A stretch of 64,000 nucleotides of DNA from Spirochaetales bacterium (GTDB lineage Bacteria; Spirochaetota; Spirochaetia; SZUA-6; JAFGRV01), in NCBI GenBank assembly GCA_016930085.1, contig JAFGHO010000029.1, positions 1 to 64,000 of the forward strand. The letters run 5' to 3'. The notes beneath the pieces are model-generated. The model did not search any database. It saw nothing but the letters and a program-made list of their open reading frames with translations, and had not been told where the DNA came from. The translations under genes and the position numbers were made by a program. Numbering within the stretch: the first letter of the stretch is position 1; every line of letters starts with the position of its first letter. Positions 1-7,614 of this stretch are shown here, one piece after another.

Positions 1-41
<41 letters not shown>

Positions 42-90
42 AGAGTTTTCTAATTTTCCCCTCTTTTTCCCCTTCCCTTTTTTTTAATTC

Positions 91-164
91 GGGGGTATAG
101 CTCAGCTGGCTAGAGCGGTGGCTTTGCAAGCCATAGGTCTGGGGTTCGAATCCCCATACCTCCA
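91..164 (+). tRNA. tRNA-Ala (anticodon TGC)
   Basis: A complete cloverleaf can be drawn. The acceptor stem is GGGGGTA with TACCTCC (one G-U pair), the D arm contains AGCTCAGCTGG, the anticodon loop CTTTGCAAG gives TGC, and the T loop is GGTTCGAATCC. The discriminator base is A and CCA is not encoded. A tRNA-Ala after 16S is a normal spacer tRNA of bacterial rRNA operons. Confidence 0.96.
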
Positions 165-166
165 CT

Positions 167-217
167 AAAAAAAGTAAAAGATCAAACGGTGGCGTCAGGA
201 TCTTTTACTTTTTTTTT
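167..217 (+). terminator. Rho-independent terminator of the 16S-tRNA-Ala unit
   Basis: A perfect 14-base inverted repeat (170-183 with 199-212) surrounds a 15-base loop and is followed by a T run. It sits 3 bases after the tRNA and before queF, so the rRNA transcript most likely ends here with no 23S attached. Confidence 0.85.
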
Positions 218-232
218 AAAAGGAGCATGTTT

Positions 233-694
233 GTGCCGACAGATACTTCAGACCTCGACAACTTATTCATTCTCGGCAGCAAATCCGGACCGCAAAGAAA
301 ACTCGAAGCCTTTCCCAACCATTCACCTCAAAGGCATTATCTTGTCACCCTGAAAACGGACGAGTTCACCTGTGTCTGTCCAAAAACCGGAAATCCCGAT
401 TTTGCTCGAATCCGGATCTGGTATGTCCCGGATAAAAAGATTGTCGAATCCAAATCACTGAAGCTTTATCTCTGGTCGTTCCGGAACGAAGGAGTGTTTC
501 ACGAACACCTCGTCAACCAGATTCTGGACGATCTGGTCGAAGTAATCGATCCGCACTGGTGCCTCGTAAAGGGTGTCTTCAATATCCGCGGCGGGATCGG
601 TATCGACGTACATGCGGAACATGTGAAGACGGAAGAGGTACGGAACAGGTGGATTGGCGTCGTCGTCAGGGAGCGGCAGGGGTCCGGTGATTGA
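233..694 (+). CDS. queF: NADPH-dependent 7-cyano-7-deazaguanine reductase (QueF)
   Basis: Reduces preQ0 to preQ1 with NADPH in cytosolic queuosine synthesis. The protein is the short, single-domain (YkvM-type) form of about 153 residues. Visible signatures are the active-site Cys in FTCVCPKTGNPDFA, the ESKSLKLYLWSFRN stretch that binds NADPH in this family, and the following FHE. An ATG at 227 lies only one base after the AAGGAG ribosome site; the in-frame GTG at 233 has a 7-base spacing and is the better start. The gene comes directly after the rRNA-unit terminator and is followed 13 bases later by the DUF2264 gene. No other queuosine gene is in the window. Confidence 0.93.
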   Translation: MPTDTSDLDNLFILGSKSGPQRKLEAFPNHSPQRHYLVTLKTDEFTCVCPKTGNPDFARIRIWYVPDKKIVESKSLKLYLWSFRNEGVFHEHLVNQILDDLVEVIDPHWCLVKGVFNIRGGIGIDVHAEHVKTEEVRNRWIGVVVRERQGSGD

Positions 695-707
695 ATCCGG
701 AGATGAC

Positions 708-2762
708 ATGAAAAAGGCGTATGAAGTCGGCAATCCCGACTTTTACACGAGTCCTTATACGGGAATGACGAGAAGGCATTATATTGATTGCGCGAAATAT
801 CTTCTCTCAAGAGCCTTCACATATGTTCCCTCCGCCGGGACACCCTTGATATTTCCGACAGTACCGGGAAAAACCTATCCGCAGCCGGATGCTCCCGCCT
901 GGCGCTATCGTTCCTTTGAATTCGAAGCGCTCGAAAGGACACTGACACTCGCCGGCCCCCTTATGCATGTCGAACCCGATGTCTGCATTAATAACATCAG
1001 ACTAAAAGATTATTATTGCCTGCAATTGTATCATACCCTGACGCCCGGACATCCCAATTCCCTTCCCCTGCCCGAAGACCTGCCCGATGCAACCTATCAG
1101 TTTACCTGCGAGTTCGGAGGGCTGTTCAAAACCCTTTTACTTTTTCCTGACATCATATGGCCATATTATACGCAAAAACAAAAGGACGAAATGGCCGTTA
1201 CCATTTCCAAATGGGCGCATCACAGAACGACCCAGAATAACTGGCGCGTGTTCAATATCGTGGCCCTTTCGTTCCTGAAGAAGCACGGATACGAGATCGA
1301 CGACGGGTTACTCAAAAGCCATCTCCTCTGGGTGGCTTCCTATCATTCGGGAAACGGCTGGTACCTGGAACAGACATACAATTATTACACAATAAGCCTG
1401 TTCATCGTTTACGGGACCGTCTGGAACAGGGCCTTCGGGGACGCTCATTATCCCGAAATATCGGAAGTGATCGAACAATCCGCACGGGAATTAATGAAAA
1501 CCTATACCGCCTTTTTCGCACGAAACGGATTTATAAACATGTGGGCGCGAAGTATTTGTTACAGAACATGGATATCAGGCGGCTTTCCGGTTTCGTTCAT
1601 GTTGAAAAAGGATCATCCCCTTGATCCGGGCTGGGCTCGAAGGCTTTGTTCCGGCTCTCTTCTGCAATTTGTCACAAGGGAGGATTTTTACGACAATGAT
1701 ATCCCGAGTCTCGGCTTCTACGGACACAGGGAATATATGCTTCAAAATTACAGCTGTCCGGCCAGTCCGTTCATCATGTTTCTGCCGTTTTTATGTCTTG
1801 CGCTGCCGGACGATTCTCCGTTCTGGACCGCCAGAGAAAACGAAGGAATCTGGAAAAAACTCGGGAACAGATCGAACCGGGTCGTTCTTGAAAATCCGGG
1901 CATCGTTCTCGTCAATCACGGGAAAACCGGCGCCTCGGAAATAATACCCGGCAAGGTGTATTATGACGATCACAACTATTCGAAACTCGCTTTCAATACC
2001 CATTTCCCGTGGGAGGACCACAACCCCGAAGGCGGAACATCGATGGAATACAGTTTTCGCAGCCTCGACCCCCGCGATGTGAGGGGCGATGACATCAATT
2101 TCTATCTCACCGGCCAGTCGCTCGAAAATACTTCAGAGAACAATATGGGGTTTACCACTTCCCGGAACATCCTTTTTAACGGCGTCCATAACGAAGTCAT
2201 CTACAGGCAGCTTGTCATGAGGCAGCCGCCGAATAACGGCGTCGGCTATATCATCGACCTCGCGGAAATCACGATACCAGGCGGCGTTATACGTGCGGAC
2301 CGCTGCCGTCTGGCGTTCGAACATGAATTGACGCTCGGGCATTACGGCCTGCCCCATATCGACGGTGAACGGGCCGAAATCATACAATTCGAAGACTCTA
2401 TGAAAAAAGTAATTACCGCCACGATCAGGGGAAGGAGTCTCGCGCTTATTACCTACAGCGGCTGGGATAAGGTAGGCGGGCTGATACACAAAGGCCGGAA
2501 TGCCGAAGCGGACGAGAGTACCGTTCTGTATGCCGAAAGAAAAAGAACGTCGAAAAATCCGGCGATGGAGTTGATGATAGCCGTTATGCTTCATAAAACG
2601 GATGACGGGGAATGGACGGAGGAAGAGCTGTCACCCGTCAAAGAGATCGCCATAATGGACGTTACCCCCTCATTATCGGCCATGGGCGCGGACATCGTTC
2701 TTGGGAACAATAAAAGATACCGGATCGATTTCAAGAATATCGACGGAAACAGGTCCTGCTGA
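708..2762 (+). CDS. DUF2264 family protein
   Basis: A 684-residue soluble protein without a signal peptide. The N-terminal 350 residues have the Trp/Tyr-rich helical pattern of the DUF2264 family (for example NNWRVFNIVALSFL and SGNGWYLEQTYNYY). This family is thought to adopt an alpha/alpha-barrel like those of unsaturated glucuronyl or rhamnogalacturonyl hydrolases; activity is not established. The C-terminal half is predicted beta-rich. The start chosen is ATG 708, preceded by GGAG with 5-base spacing; an upstream TTG in frame would sit inside queF and has no ribosome site. Co-transcription with queF is likely from the 13-base gap, although no functional link is apparent. A role in plant-polysaccharide breakdown would fit the GH9 and GH2 genes nearby; that is inference. 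Confidence 0.8.
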   Translation: MKKAYEVGNPDFYTSPYTGMTRRHYIDCAKYLLSRAFTYVPSAGTPLIFPTVPGKTYPQPDAPAWRYRSFEFEALERTLTLAGPLMHVEPDVCINNIRLKDYYCLQLYHTLTPGHPNSLPLPEDLPDATYQFTCEFGGLFKTLLLFPDIIWPYYTQKQKDEMAVTISKWAHHRTTQNNWRVFNIVALSFLKKHGYEIDDGLLKSHLLWVASYHSGNGWYLEQTYNYYTISLFIVYGTVWNRAFGDAHYPEISEVIEQSARELMKTYTAFFARNGFINMWARSICYRTWISGGFPVSFMLKKDHPLDPGWARRLCSGSLLQFVTREDFYDNDIPSLGFYGHREYMLQNYSCPASPFIMFLPFLCLALPDDSPFWTARENEGIWKKLGNRSNRVVLENPGIVLVNHGKTGASEIIPGKVYYDDHNYSKLAFNTHFPWEDHNPEGGTSMEYSFRSLDPRDVRGDDINFYLTGQSLENTSENNMGFTTSRNILFNGVHNEVIYRQLVMRQPPNNGVGYIIDLAEITIPGGVIRADRCRLAFEHELTLGHYGLPHIDGERAEIIQFEDSMKKVITATIRGRSLALITYSGWDKVGGLIHKGRNAEADESTVLYAERKRTSKNPAMELMIAVMLHKTDDGEWTEEELSPVKEIAIMDVTPSLSAMGADIVLGNNKRYRIDFKNIDGNRSC

Positions 2763-2817
2763 AACCCGGTGCCCGCGGCGCACCTCCGTGGAAACCGCAG
2801 GCAGGCGGATCGGCCGT

Positions 2818-3140
2818 TTATTCAAGAAAATCCCCGCGTACGGGGTGAAAGCTGTCGATCAACCTTACCCGTTCCGTGAGTATTTTGACCGTATGTTTCT
2901 TTCCCGAAGGGACGGCAAGCATCAGGTGCTCCGTAAAAATACAACTGCGGGATACCCCTTCACTTACCTTATGGGCGGGGCGGATAATCGGATATTCTGA
3001 AGCCGGGTGCGACATAAGCGCGATCTCCTTTCCTCATGATGGTTTCGACCGTCCTGTTTTCCGGGTATCGATTGCGGTCGAACGAATAATCGACGACAAC
3101 GAAATCCTGAAAAAGGGTATTGGGAAACGGTAGCCTCTGT
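2818..3140 (-). pseudogene. Possible frameshifted coding remnant of unknown family
   Basis: On the minus strand two overlapping frames read as consecutive protein-like stretches. One contains DFVVVDYSFDRNRYPENR and runs into MRKGDRAYVAPGF; the other continues with SEYPIIRPAHKV and ends HPVRGDFLE. A single indel near 3010 would join them. No start codon with a ribosome site is visible and I do not recognise the family. The location, between a DUF2264 gene and transposase remnants, fits a decayed gene. Chance reading frames cannot be excluded. Confidence 0.3.
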
Positions 3141-3205
3141 CAAGGTACATTGAGATTTAAGGAGGTTTCAATCTTTTCAATTGTGATTCTTTGCTTGAGA
3201 TCATG

Positions 3206-3376
3206 GTTTTTTTCATAATAGACACCAGAGTAGTGGGATCATTTCCTGACGGTAATTCAGCGCTTATGCTCGCCGCGGATAGGTTGAGATATGTCGCCGG
3301 GAGCAAATGGGGCATTAAAAAATATCTCAACATTGAATTACTCAAGGAATTGGCATTGCAAAAAGAAACCAGTTAA
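3206..3376 (+). pseudogene. IS256/mutator-type transposase, C-terminal fragment
   Basis: About 56 residues ending at a stop. The stretch TRVVGSFPDGNSALMLAADR followed by LRYVAGSKWGIKKYLN matches the C-terminal pattern of mutator (IS256) transposases, where a TRVVG-FPDG-SAL motif leads into a YLNM-like tail. The DDE catalytic core is absent, so the fragment cannot be active. It lies beside remnants of two other IS families. Confidence 0.6.
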
Positions 3377-3434
3377 TACATTATTTCAGTTTGAGGGCCA
3401 ATAAAATGTACGAAAAATTATTGACAGTACCGTC

Positions 3435-3513
3435 TTAACCGCATTTCAGACAGATTAATGTATCCACACCATAGACCTTCTTTATAAGCATCTCCCAGTA
3501 AGACCTCTGTTGT
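3435..3513 (-). pseudogene. IS91-like transposase, C-terminal fragment
   Basis: A minus-strand frame reads SYWEMLIKKVYGVDTLICLKCG and then stops. The LIKKVY-VDPL-CPKCG pattern is characteristic of the C-terminus of IS91-type Y2 transposases, where the cysteines belong to a zinc-binding tail. Only about 25 codons remain. Confidence 0.5.
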
Positions 3514-3725
3514 TTTGCACCAACTGCAGGTGTTTCTTCTCGTACTGCTTCCTCTTGTTACAACTTCTCATTAATTTCTTGTTTTTCTTTCCGGCCGTCA
3601 GGAACAAGCCTGCATAAATGTTCATACTCCTTCCATCAAGACTTTTGAAATTTTCCTTGAAATGGTTATTGTCCTTTGGCGTTATAAATAGAAAATTACC
3701 ATGAAACGATTCATATTTTATCTTT

Positions 3726-3923
3726 TCAGGTGATACCGGAAAATACGACAGCATTTTTCTCAGGTGATCCGCCTAAAAATACCCACATCCATGAAAGTGT
3801 CTGCGCCTTTCTTCCCGGTTCTTTCAATACCTGTACACGGGTTTCATCAGCGTTTAATAGCGGCCCACCTCTTATGTTCATCACCAGTACATTTTCCGGA
3901 AGCTCAATCCCTGCGCCGCTCAC
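3726..3923 (-). pseudogene. IS66 family transposase (TnpC), internal fragment
   Basis: A 65-codon frame holds LLNADETRVQVLKEPGRKAQ followed by a WMWVF stretch. This is the conserved IS66 TnpC core around the first catalytic Asp (ADET). The frame stops soon afterwards. The next 240 bases (3482-3725) carry another minus-strand frame I do not recognise. Both ends of the transposase and the accessory tnpA/tnpB genes are missing, so this is a relic. Confidence 0.75.
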
Positions 3924-4001
3924 TACGAATGGATCCCGGCTGCAGATAAAAAAGACCGTCCCTGTTGGGGGACGGCCCCGAATGATTTTTCCAAAATTGT
4001 A

Positions 4002-5936
4002 TTAATCCAGGAATCCCGCGATCGCGTAGACTAAGGCGGCGCTCCAGTTTATCGCAATCTCGTTCGTCTCGTAGTCGTCCTGTATGTCGGACCAGCCCGT
4101 TTCCGAGTGTCCGCCGCCCACGAGGTAACCGGGCCACGGAGGAGTAATGCCGTCGGCACCTGAACGCCTGTCATGCGGATGCATCGGCGGATTGTAACCG
4201 AGATCCGTAACATACGACCTGTTGTAGATGTTTCTGCCGAACACGTGATTCACCGCATCGAGGGCCGTATCCACGTACGCCTGATTGGGTGAGATCATGT
4301 TTGCCACCTGGAGTATGAGCGTCTGCCTTGCAAGCCCGCCGTTACATCCCCAGTAATACGAATCTCCGAGGGGCCGGCGGTAGGCCTCGGTGTTCGCGAT
4401 CTGCACCATGTCGTCCGATACGCTGATGAGCGAATTCCTTATATCGTTCACGAGGGACTGGTTCTTGCCGGAACGGTTCGAGAGGAGGTACGTGATCATC
4501 CCGAGGTTGCTCACATTGCCCCAGTCGAAGTCGTCGTACATCTTGGGGCTGTAACTCTGAGCCCTGCTCTCGAAGTCACTCAAATAGGCCGCATTGCCTG
4601 TGGATTCCCACATCTCCGCGGCAGCCCAGAGTCTGTCGTCGGTGTCCCGGTATATGCTGTCTTCATAGCCGCCCGTGGAAAAACCCGACTGGTCGGCCGC
4701 ATGGTAGGCGGTATTGTTTCGGAGAAAATCGTAACTCACCGTCGCCGCATCGAGACACCGCCGGGCATATGCCGGATCGTAAGGCTGATAGATTCTGTAC
4801 GCCATGGCAGCCATTGCCGCGAAATCCGCGGTAGCTGCGCTTCCCCAGGGGACGAAAAACCTGTCCGCCGTATCGGTTTCCGGCATGACGAAGCCCGCGA
4901 AATCGGTCCTGGTGAGTTTATGGGACACCCTTCCGGTGCCGTCCGTATACTGCATCTTGAGGATCCAGTCCATCTCCCACTTCAACTCATCGAGATAATC
5001 GGGGAGCGAATTGCCGGATTCGGGGATGTCGAGGACGATGTTTTCCAGTTTCGACTGGAAGTGTTCCCATGCCATGAACATGACGCCGACGGTGACACCC
5101 GCGTTGACCACGTACTTTCCGTAATCACCTGCATCGTACCAGCCCCCCACACCGTCCACCCTGGTATGGCTGCCGGTGATGTAATCCATGTAGCCGTCGT
5201 TCATATGCGACTGGGCGTGGGAATAGGTGACACCGTAGTGCGTCCCCGATACGGCCGTTCCGGAACGCCAGAGGTAGAAGCCCCTCATTACCGTATAGAA
5301 CGGGAATGTGTAGAGCCCGCCCTTGATCTCGAAAGGAGCGGATCTCCCGACCCCGGACACATCGAGGTAAAAACTCCCCTCCTCGGTGAGGGCCGAAAAA
5401 TCGGCCTGGTAGACGCCGTTTACCTGGCCGGATACATTCCCCGAAAAGGCTGCGGAATCGTCGGAAATCCTCCGTACGGTGAAAGAAGAACTGTTAACCG
5501 CGATGGAGGCGCCCTTCTTCGAGCCGGGAAGGTACCCTATCGAATTGAGGCGGATATTCTCGTTCACCGAATAAGGAATCCGGGGCGTCGCCGATGGTAC
5601 CGGCGTCTGACCGGTATACGGTGAAGGGGTCGGGTCGGGCGTCGAATTGCCGCAGGGGAGCTCGGGAATGAGTCCCACGTAGAATTGGGCAATGACAAGC
5701 GAATCGACGATGTCGACTGACGAACTGCAGTTGACGTCCGCGACGGAGAGGTCGAATCCGGAAGGGTTCAACCCCACATAGTACTGAGCAACGAGAAGCG
5801 CGTCGACGATATCGACGGCGCCGCTCGAGTTCACATCGCCGAGGGCCTGGCCGAAAAGGAGCGTACCGGAAAAAAGCAGAAGCGCAATGATAAAAATCCG
5901 GACCGGAAGTCCGTGAACCGGGCAGTAAGTTTTCAT
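4002..5936 (-). CDS. Secreted GH9 endoglucanase with N-terminal dockerin
   Basis: A 644-residue exported cellulase-type enzyme. Order: signal peptide (about 1-30, hydrophobic IFIIALLLFSGTLLFG); a dockerin I module (33-88) with two calcium-binding repeats, GDVNSSGAVDIVDALLVAQYY and a second starting ADVNCSSSVDIVDSL; a Pro/Thr linker (96-118); an immunoglobulin-like CelD_N module (about 123-203); and a GH9 catalytic domain to the end. GH9 hallmarks are DAGDYGKYV (268-276), the HPHDRRSG loop near the C-terminus and the final TNEIAINW carrying the acid Glu. ATG 5936 follows GGAGG at 6-base spacing, which excludes the longer frame to 6062. No cohesin or scaffoldin is visible in the window. Confidence 0.92.
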   Translation of the reverse strand: MKTYCPVHGLPVRIFIIALLLFSGTLLFGQALGDVNSSGAVDIVDALLVAQYYVGLNPSGFDLSVADVNCSSSVDIVDSLVIAQFYVGLIPELPCGNSTPDPTPSPYTGQTPVPSATPRIPYSVNENIRLNSIGYLPGSKKGASIAVNSSSFTVRRISDDSAAFSGNVSGQVNGVYQADFSALTEEGSFYLDVSGVGRSAPFEIKGGLYTFPFYTVMRGFYLWRSGTAVSGTHYGVTYSHAQSHMNDGYMDYITGSHTRVDGVGGWYDAGDYGKYVVNAGVTVGVMFMAWEHFQSKLENIVLDIPESGNSLPDYLDELKWEMDWILKMQYTDGTGRVSHKLTRTDFAGFVMPETDTADRFFVPWGSAATADFAAMAAMAYRIYQPYDPAYARRCLDAATVSYDFLRNNTAYHAADQSGFSTGGYEDSIYRDTDDRLWAAAEMWESTGNAAYLSDFESRAQSYSPKMYDDFDWGNVSNLGMITYLLSNRSGKNQSLVNDIRNSLISVSDDMVQIANTEAYRRPLGDSYYWGCNGGLARQTLILQVANMISPNQAYVDTALDAVNHVFGRNIYNRSYVTDLGYNPPMHPHDRRSGADGITPPWPGYLVGGGHSETGWSDIQDDYETNEIAINWSAALVYAIAGFLD

Positions 5937-6574
5937 GTAATCCTCCGTTGTTTTGTTAAATTTACATTTTTTTTCAACCGGGCCGGATCGCCGGACCGGA
6001 AAACGTTGTTCTTTTGTATAACCATATCGGCTTTTCATGAATATTAAAATCAGCCTTCCCACCGAATTTTACCATTCATTCTTTATACAGACGTATAGTA
6101 CGATAATAAATCGCTTCAATGAGTATATTGCCAATATATTCATACCATACTTTGCCCTATATTAAAATAGGTCTTTCGTGCTTTTTTAATATAGGGCATT
6201 CGACCTGAAAATTGAAAGGTTCGGAAAAAAAGACAGGCATTCTACAGGAAGGGTGACGTCTTCCTCATGTTTCTCCGCAGGAACGCCCTACCCGTCAATT
6301 ACATGGGAGTATGACCTTGTCTTATCGCGTCAGGCACATATTTTTTCTTCTTCATTTCGGTGAAAACCGGTTCGGTTTGTCAAGTCAGGCAGTTATAGTT
6401 CGCGGTTAGCAATTTCTTGCGCAGAAATCACATACTTCACCGATTGCCTGACACGGCCTCACGGCCGCAACCAAAATATCAAGGATAAACAGCGGCTCGG
6501 GTTATCCACAAGCAGATTTCTCCGGGTGTTTTATGCATAGTGGCTGATAGTGACTCATGATAAAAATTCTTTAT
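5937..6574. other. Intergenic region upstream of the GH9 gene
   Basis: This 638-base AT-rich stretch lies between the start of the GH9 gene and the 3' end of the RusA-like gene, so it should hold the GH9 promoter. I see an inverted repeat at 6154-6197 (annotated separately) and no convincing ORF. No clear -35/-10 pair stands out. Confidence 0.5.
6154..6197. repeat. Inverted repeat upstream of the GH9 gene
   Basis: Perfect 13-base arms, GCCCTATATTAAA (6154-6166) and its complement (6185-6197), are separated by 18 bases. The element lies 218 bases upstream of the GH9 start. It could be an operator, a terminator-like hairpin or a degenerate mobile palindrome. Confidence 0.6.
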
Positions 6575-6617
6575 GGGCACTTCTAAAAACCTGCAAAGCA
6601 GGTTTTTAGAAGTGCCC
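6575..6617. repeat. Perfect 43-base palindrome (20-base arms)
   Basis: GGGCACTTCTAAAAACCTGC (6575-6594) is followed by AAA and then its exact reverse complement (6598-6617). It begins 31 bases past the stop of the minus-strand gene at 6648 and may serve as its transcription terminator. Related ends occur at 26036-26165 and 26189-26227, which points to a dispersed MITE- or REP-like family. Confidence 0.85.
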
Positions 6618-6647
6618 TACATTAAATGTCTCATTCCTAAACTTTTA

Positions 6648-7193
6648 TTATAATCCCATATTATCATATATCAAACTCGTCAATCTGGTTTTTACCTTAA
6701 TCAACAGGATCACATCATTTTCATCGTCACCGTTGAGATTTTGAAATGTATTTATTTTCAAATTGGCGATAAGCCTGTCATCATCAAGAAGACAGAATAT
6801 AATTTTTTTATTCTCAGAATCAAACTCGGGGCCTGTTGGAATTTCAGATGAATTATTCGGACTCCGCAGTGCGTCAAAAAGTGTTTTGACTCTATTGTCG
6901 ATATCACCGCATTGTACCAATTCACCCGGATTTCCGTAACGTAAGAAATCGATTTCAAGATCGGCAATCATATTCAAATTACCAGTAACAATCGATTGAA
7001 ATCGTATGCCGCCAATATCCGTTACCAGATCATTTTCTTTTCCATTTTTCATTTTTTTTGAAAGCAAACCGGAAAGAGGCTTTTGTTCCCATAATTTTTC
7101 AATCTGGGGCTGCAATGCAAGACGAATCCGGTGTTTTTCCTTTATATCGCCATTACTTGGAAGTTTTCCTCTATAAAACAGGCAAAATTCCAT
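6648..7193 (-). CDS. Hypothetical protein with RusA-like acidic motif
   Basis: A 181-residue soluble protein that I cannot assign firmly. Residues near 95-110 read CGDIDNRVKTLFDALRSP, and about 40 residues on comes LLDDDRLIANLKI. That spacing of DxDN-xxK-xxxDAL and DDD resembles RusA-type Holliday junction resolvases, where these Asp residues bind metal. Usual RusA proteins are about 120 residues, so this one has an N-terminal extension. The ATG follows GGAGG with 6-base spacing. It stands alone, ends in the 43-base palindrome, and lies in an AT-rich, repeat-bearing stretch, which suggests recent acquisition. Family membership is inference. Confidence 0.55.
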   Translation of the reverse strand: MEFCLFYRGKLPSNGDIKEKHRIRLALQPQIEKLWEQKPLSGLLSKKMKNGKENDLVTDIGGIRFQSIVTGNLNMIADLEIDFLRYGNPGELVQCGDIDNRVKTLFDALRSPNNSSEIPTGPEFDSENKKIIFCLLDDDRLIANLKINTFQNLNGDDENDVILLIKVKTRLTSLIYDNMGL

Positions 7194-7614
7194 TTTTTAC
7201 CTCCTGATGACTTCTATGCGTTATATTCATCATAAACTCAAGGAAGGGTACAAATAATAATCAGGATAGTCAATTATACCAATAATTAATAGATTCTTTG
7301 CGCATTCTGTATATTTAAAAAATAGCAGGATAACAGCGGATTTATCGGATTACACGGATTTTTAAAATCATTAATGAACGGTTTGCCGTAAATACGAAAC
7401 AACTGTATTTGATTACCAATCCGTTCAATCCGCGTCATCCGATGTTCATTGTTCATTTTTTTTGATTTCATGCACAATCTTGCATTCACTACCCCCTTCC
7501 CGACCTTGAAGAACGGGACCGCAGGGTTTATATTTTATAAAGCTGCCGGCATTATTTTTCATTTTTTCACGGCCTGATCATGCCGACAAATATGGTATAA
7601 GGACAAGGGTATAA
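7194..7614. other. Intergenic region with 9-base periodic repeats
   Basis: This 421-base region lies between two divergent genes. It contains the periodic inverted repeat at 7337-7444. The minus-strand frame through it (7286-7489) is rich in Asn, Pro and Ile with NPCNPINP; it is a product of the repeat and I do not call it a gene. No firm promoter was found. Confidence 0.5.
7337..7444. repeat. Inverted pair of 9-base periodic CGGATTnnn repeats
   Basis: Three units CGGATTTAT, CGGATTACA, CGGATTTTT (7337-7363) are mirrored by AATCCGTTC, AATCCGCGT, CATCCGATG (7418-7444). The two blocks form an imperfect hairpin with arms of about 27 bases. The period is a multiple of three, which is why an ORF runs through it. 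Confidence 0.7.

Noticed and set aside
654-707. TTG start extending the DUF2264 protein into queF
   Set aside because: It would overlap queF by 41 bases and lacks a ribosome site, whereas ATG 708 has GGAG at 5-base spacing.
3482-3725. Minus-strand frame between the IS91-like and IS66 fragments
   Set aside because: It is Lys/Asn-rich and does not continue either transposase family; I could not support it as part of an element.
4701-5624. Long plus-strand ORF (307 codons) opposite the GH9 gene
   Set aside because: It is the complement of a well-supported GH9 coding region, has no family character and an Arg/Gly/His-rich composition typical of antisense frames.
7286-7489. Minus-strand 67-codon ORF with NPCNPINP
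   Set aside because: The frame is created by the 9-base periodic repeat and flanking AT-rich DNA; there is no ribosome site and no domain.
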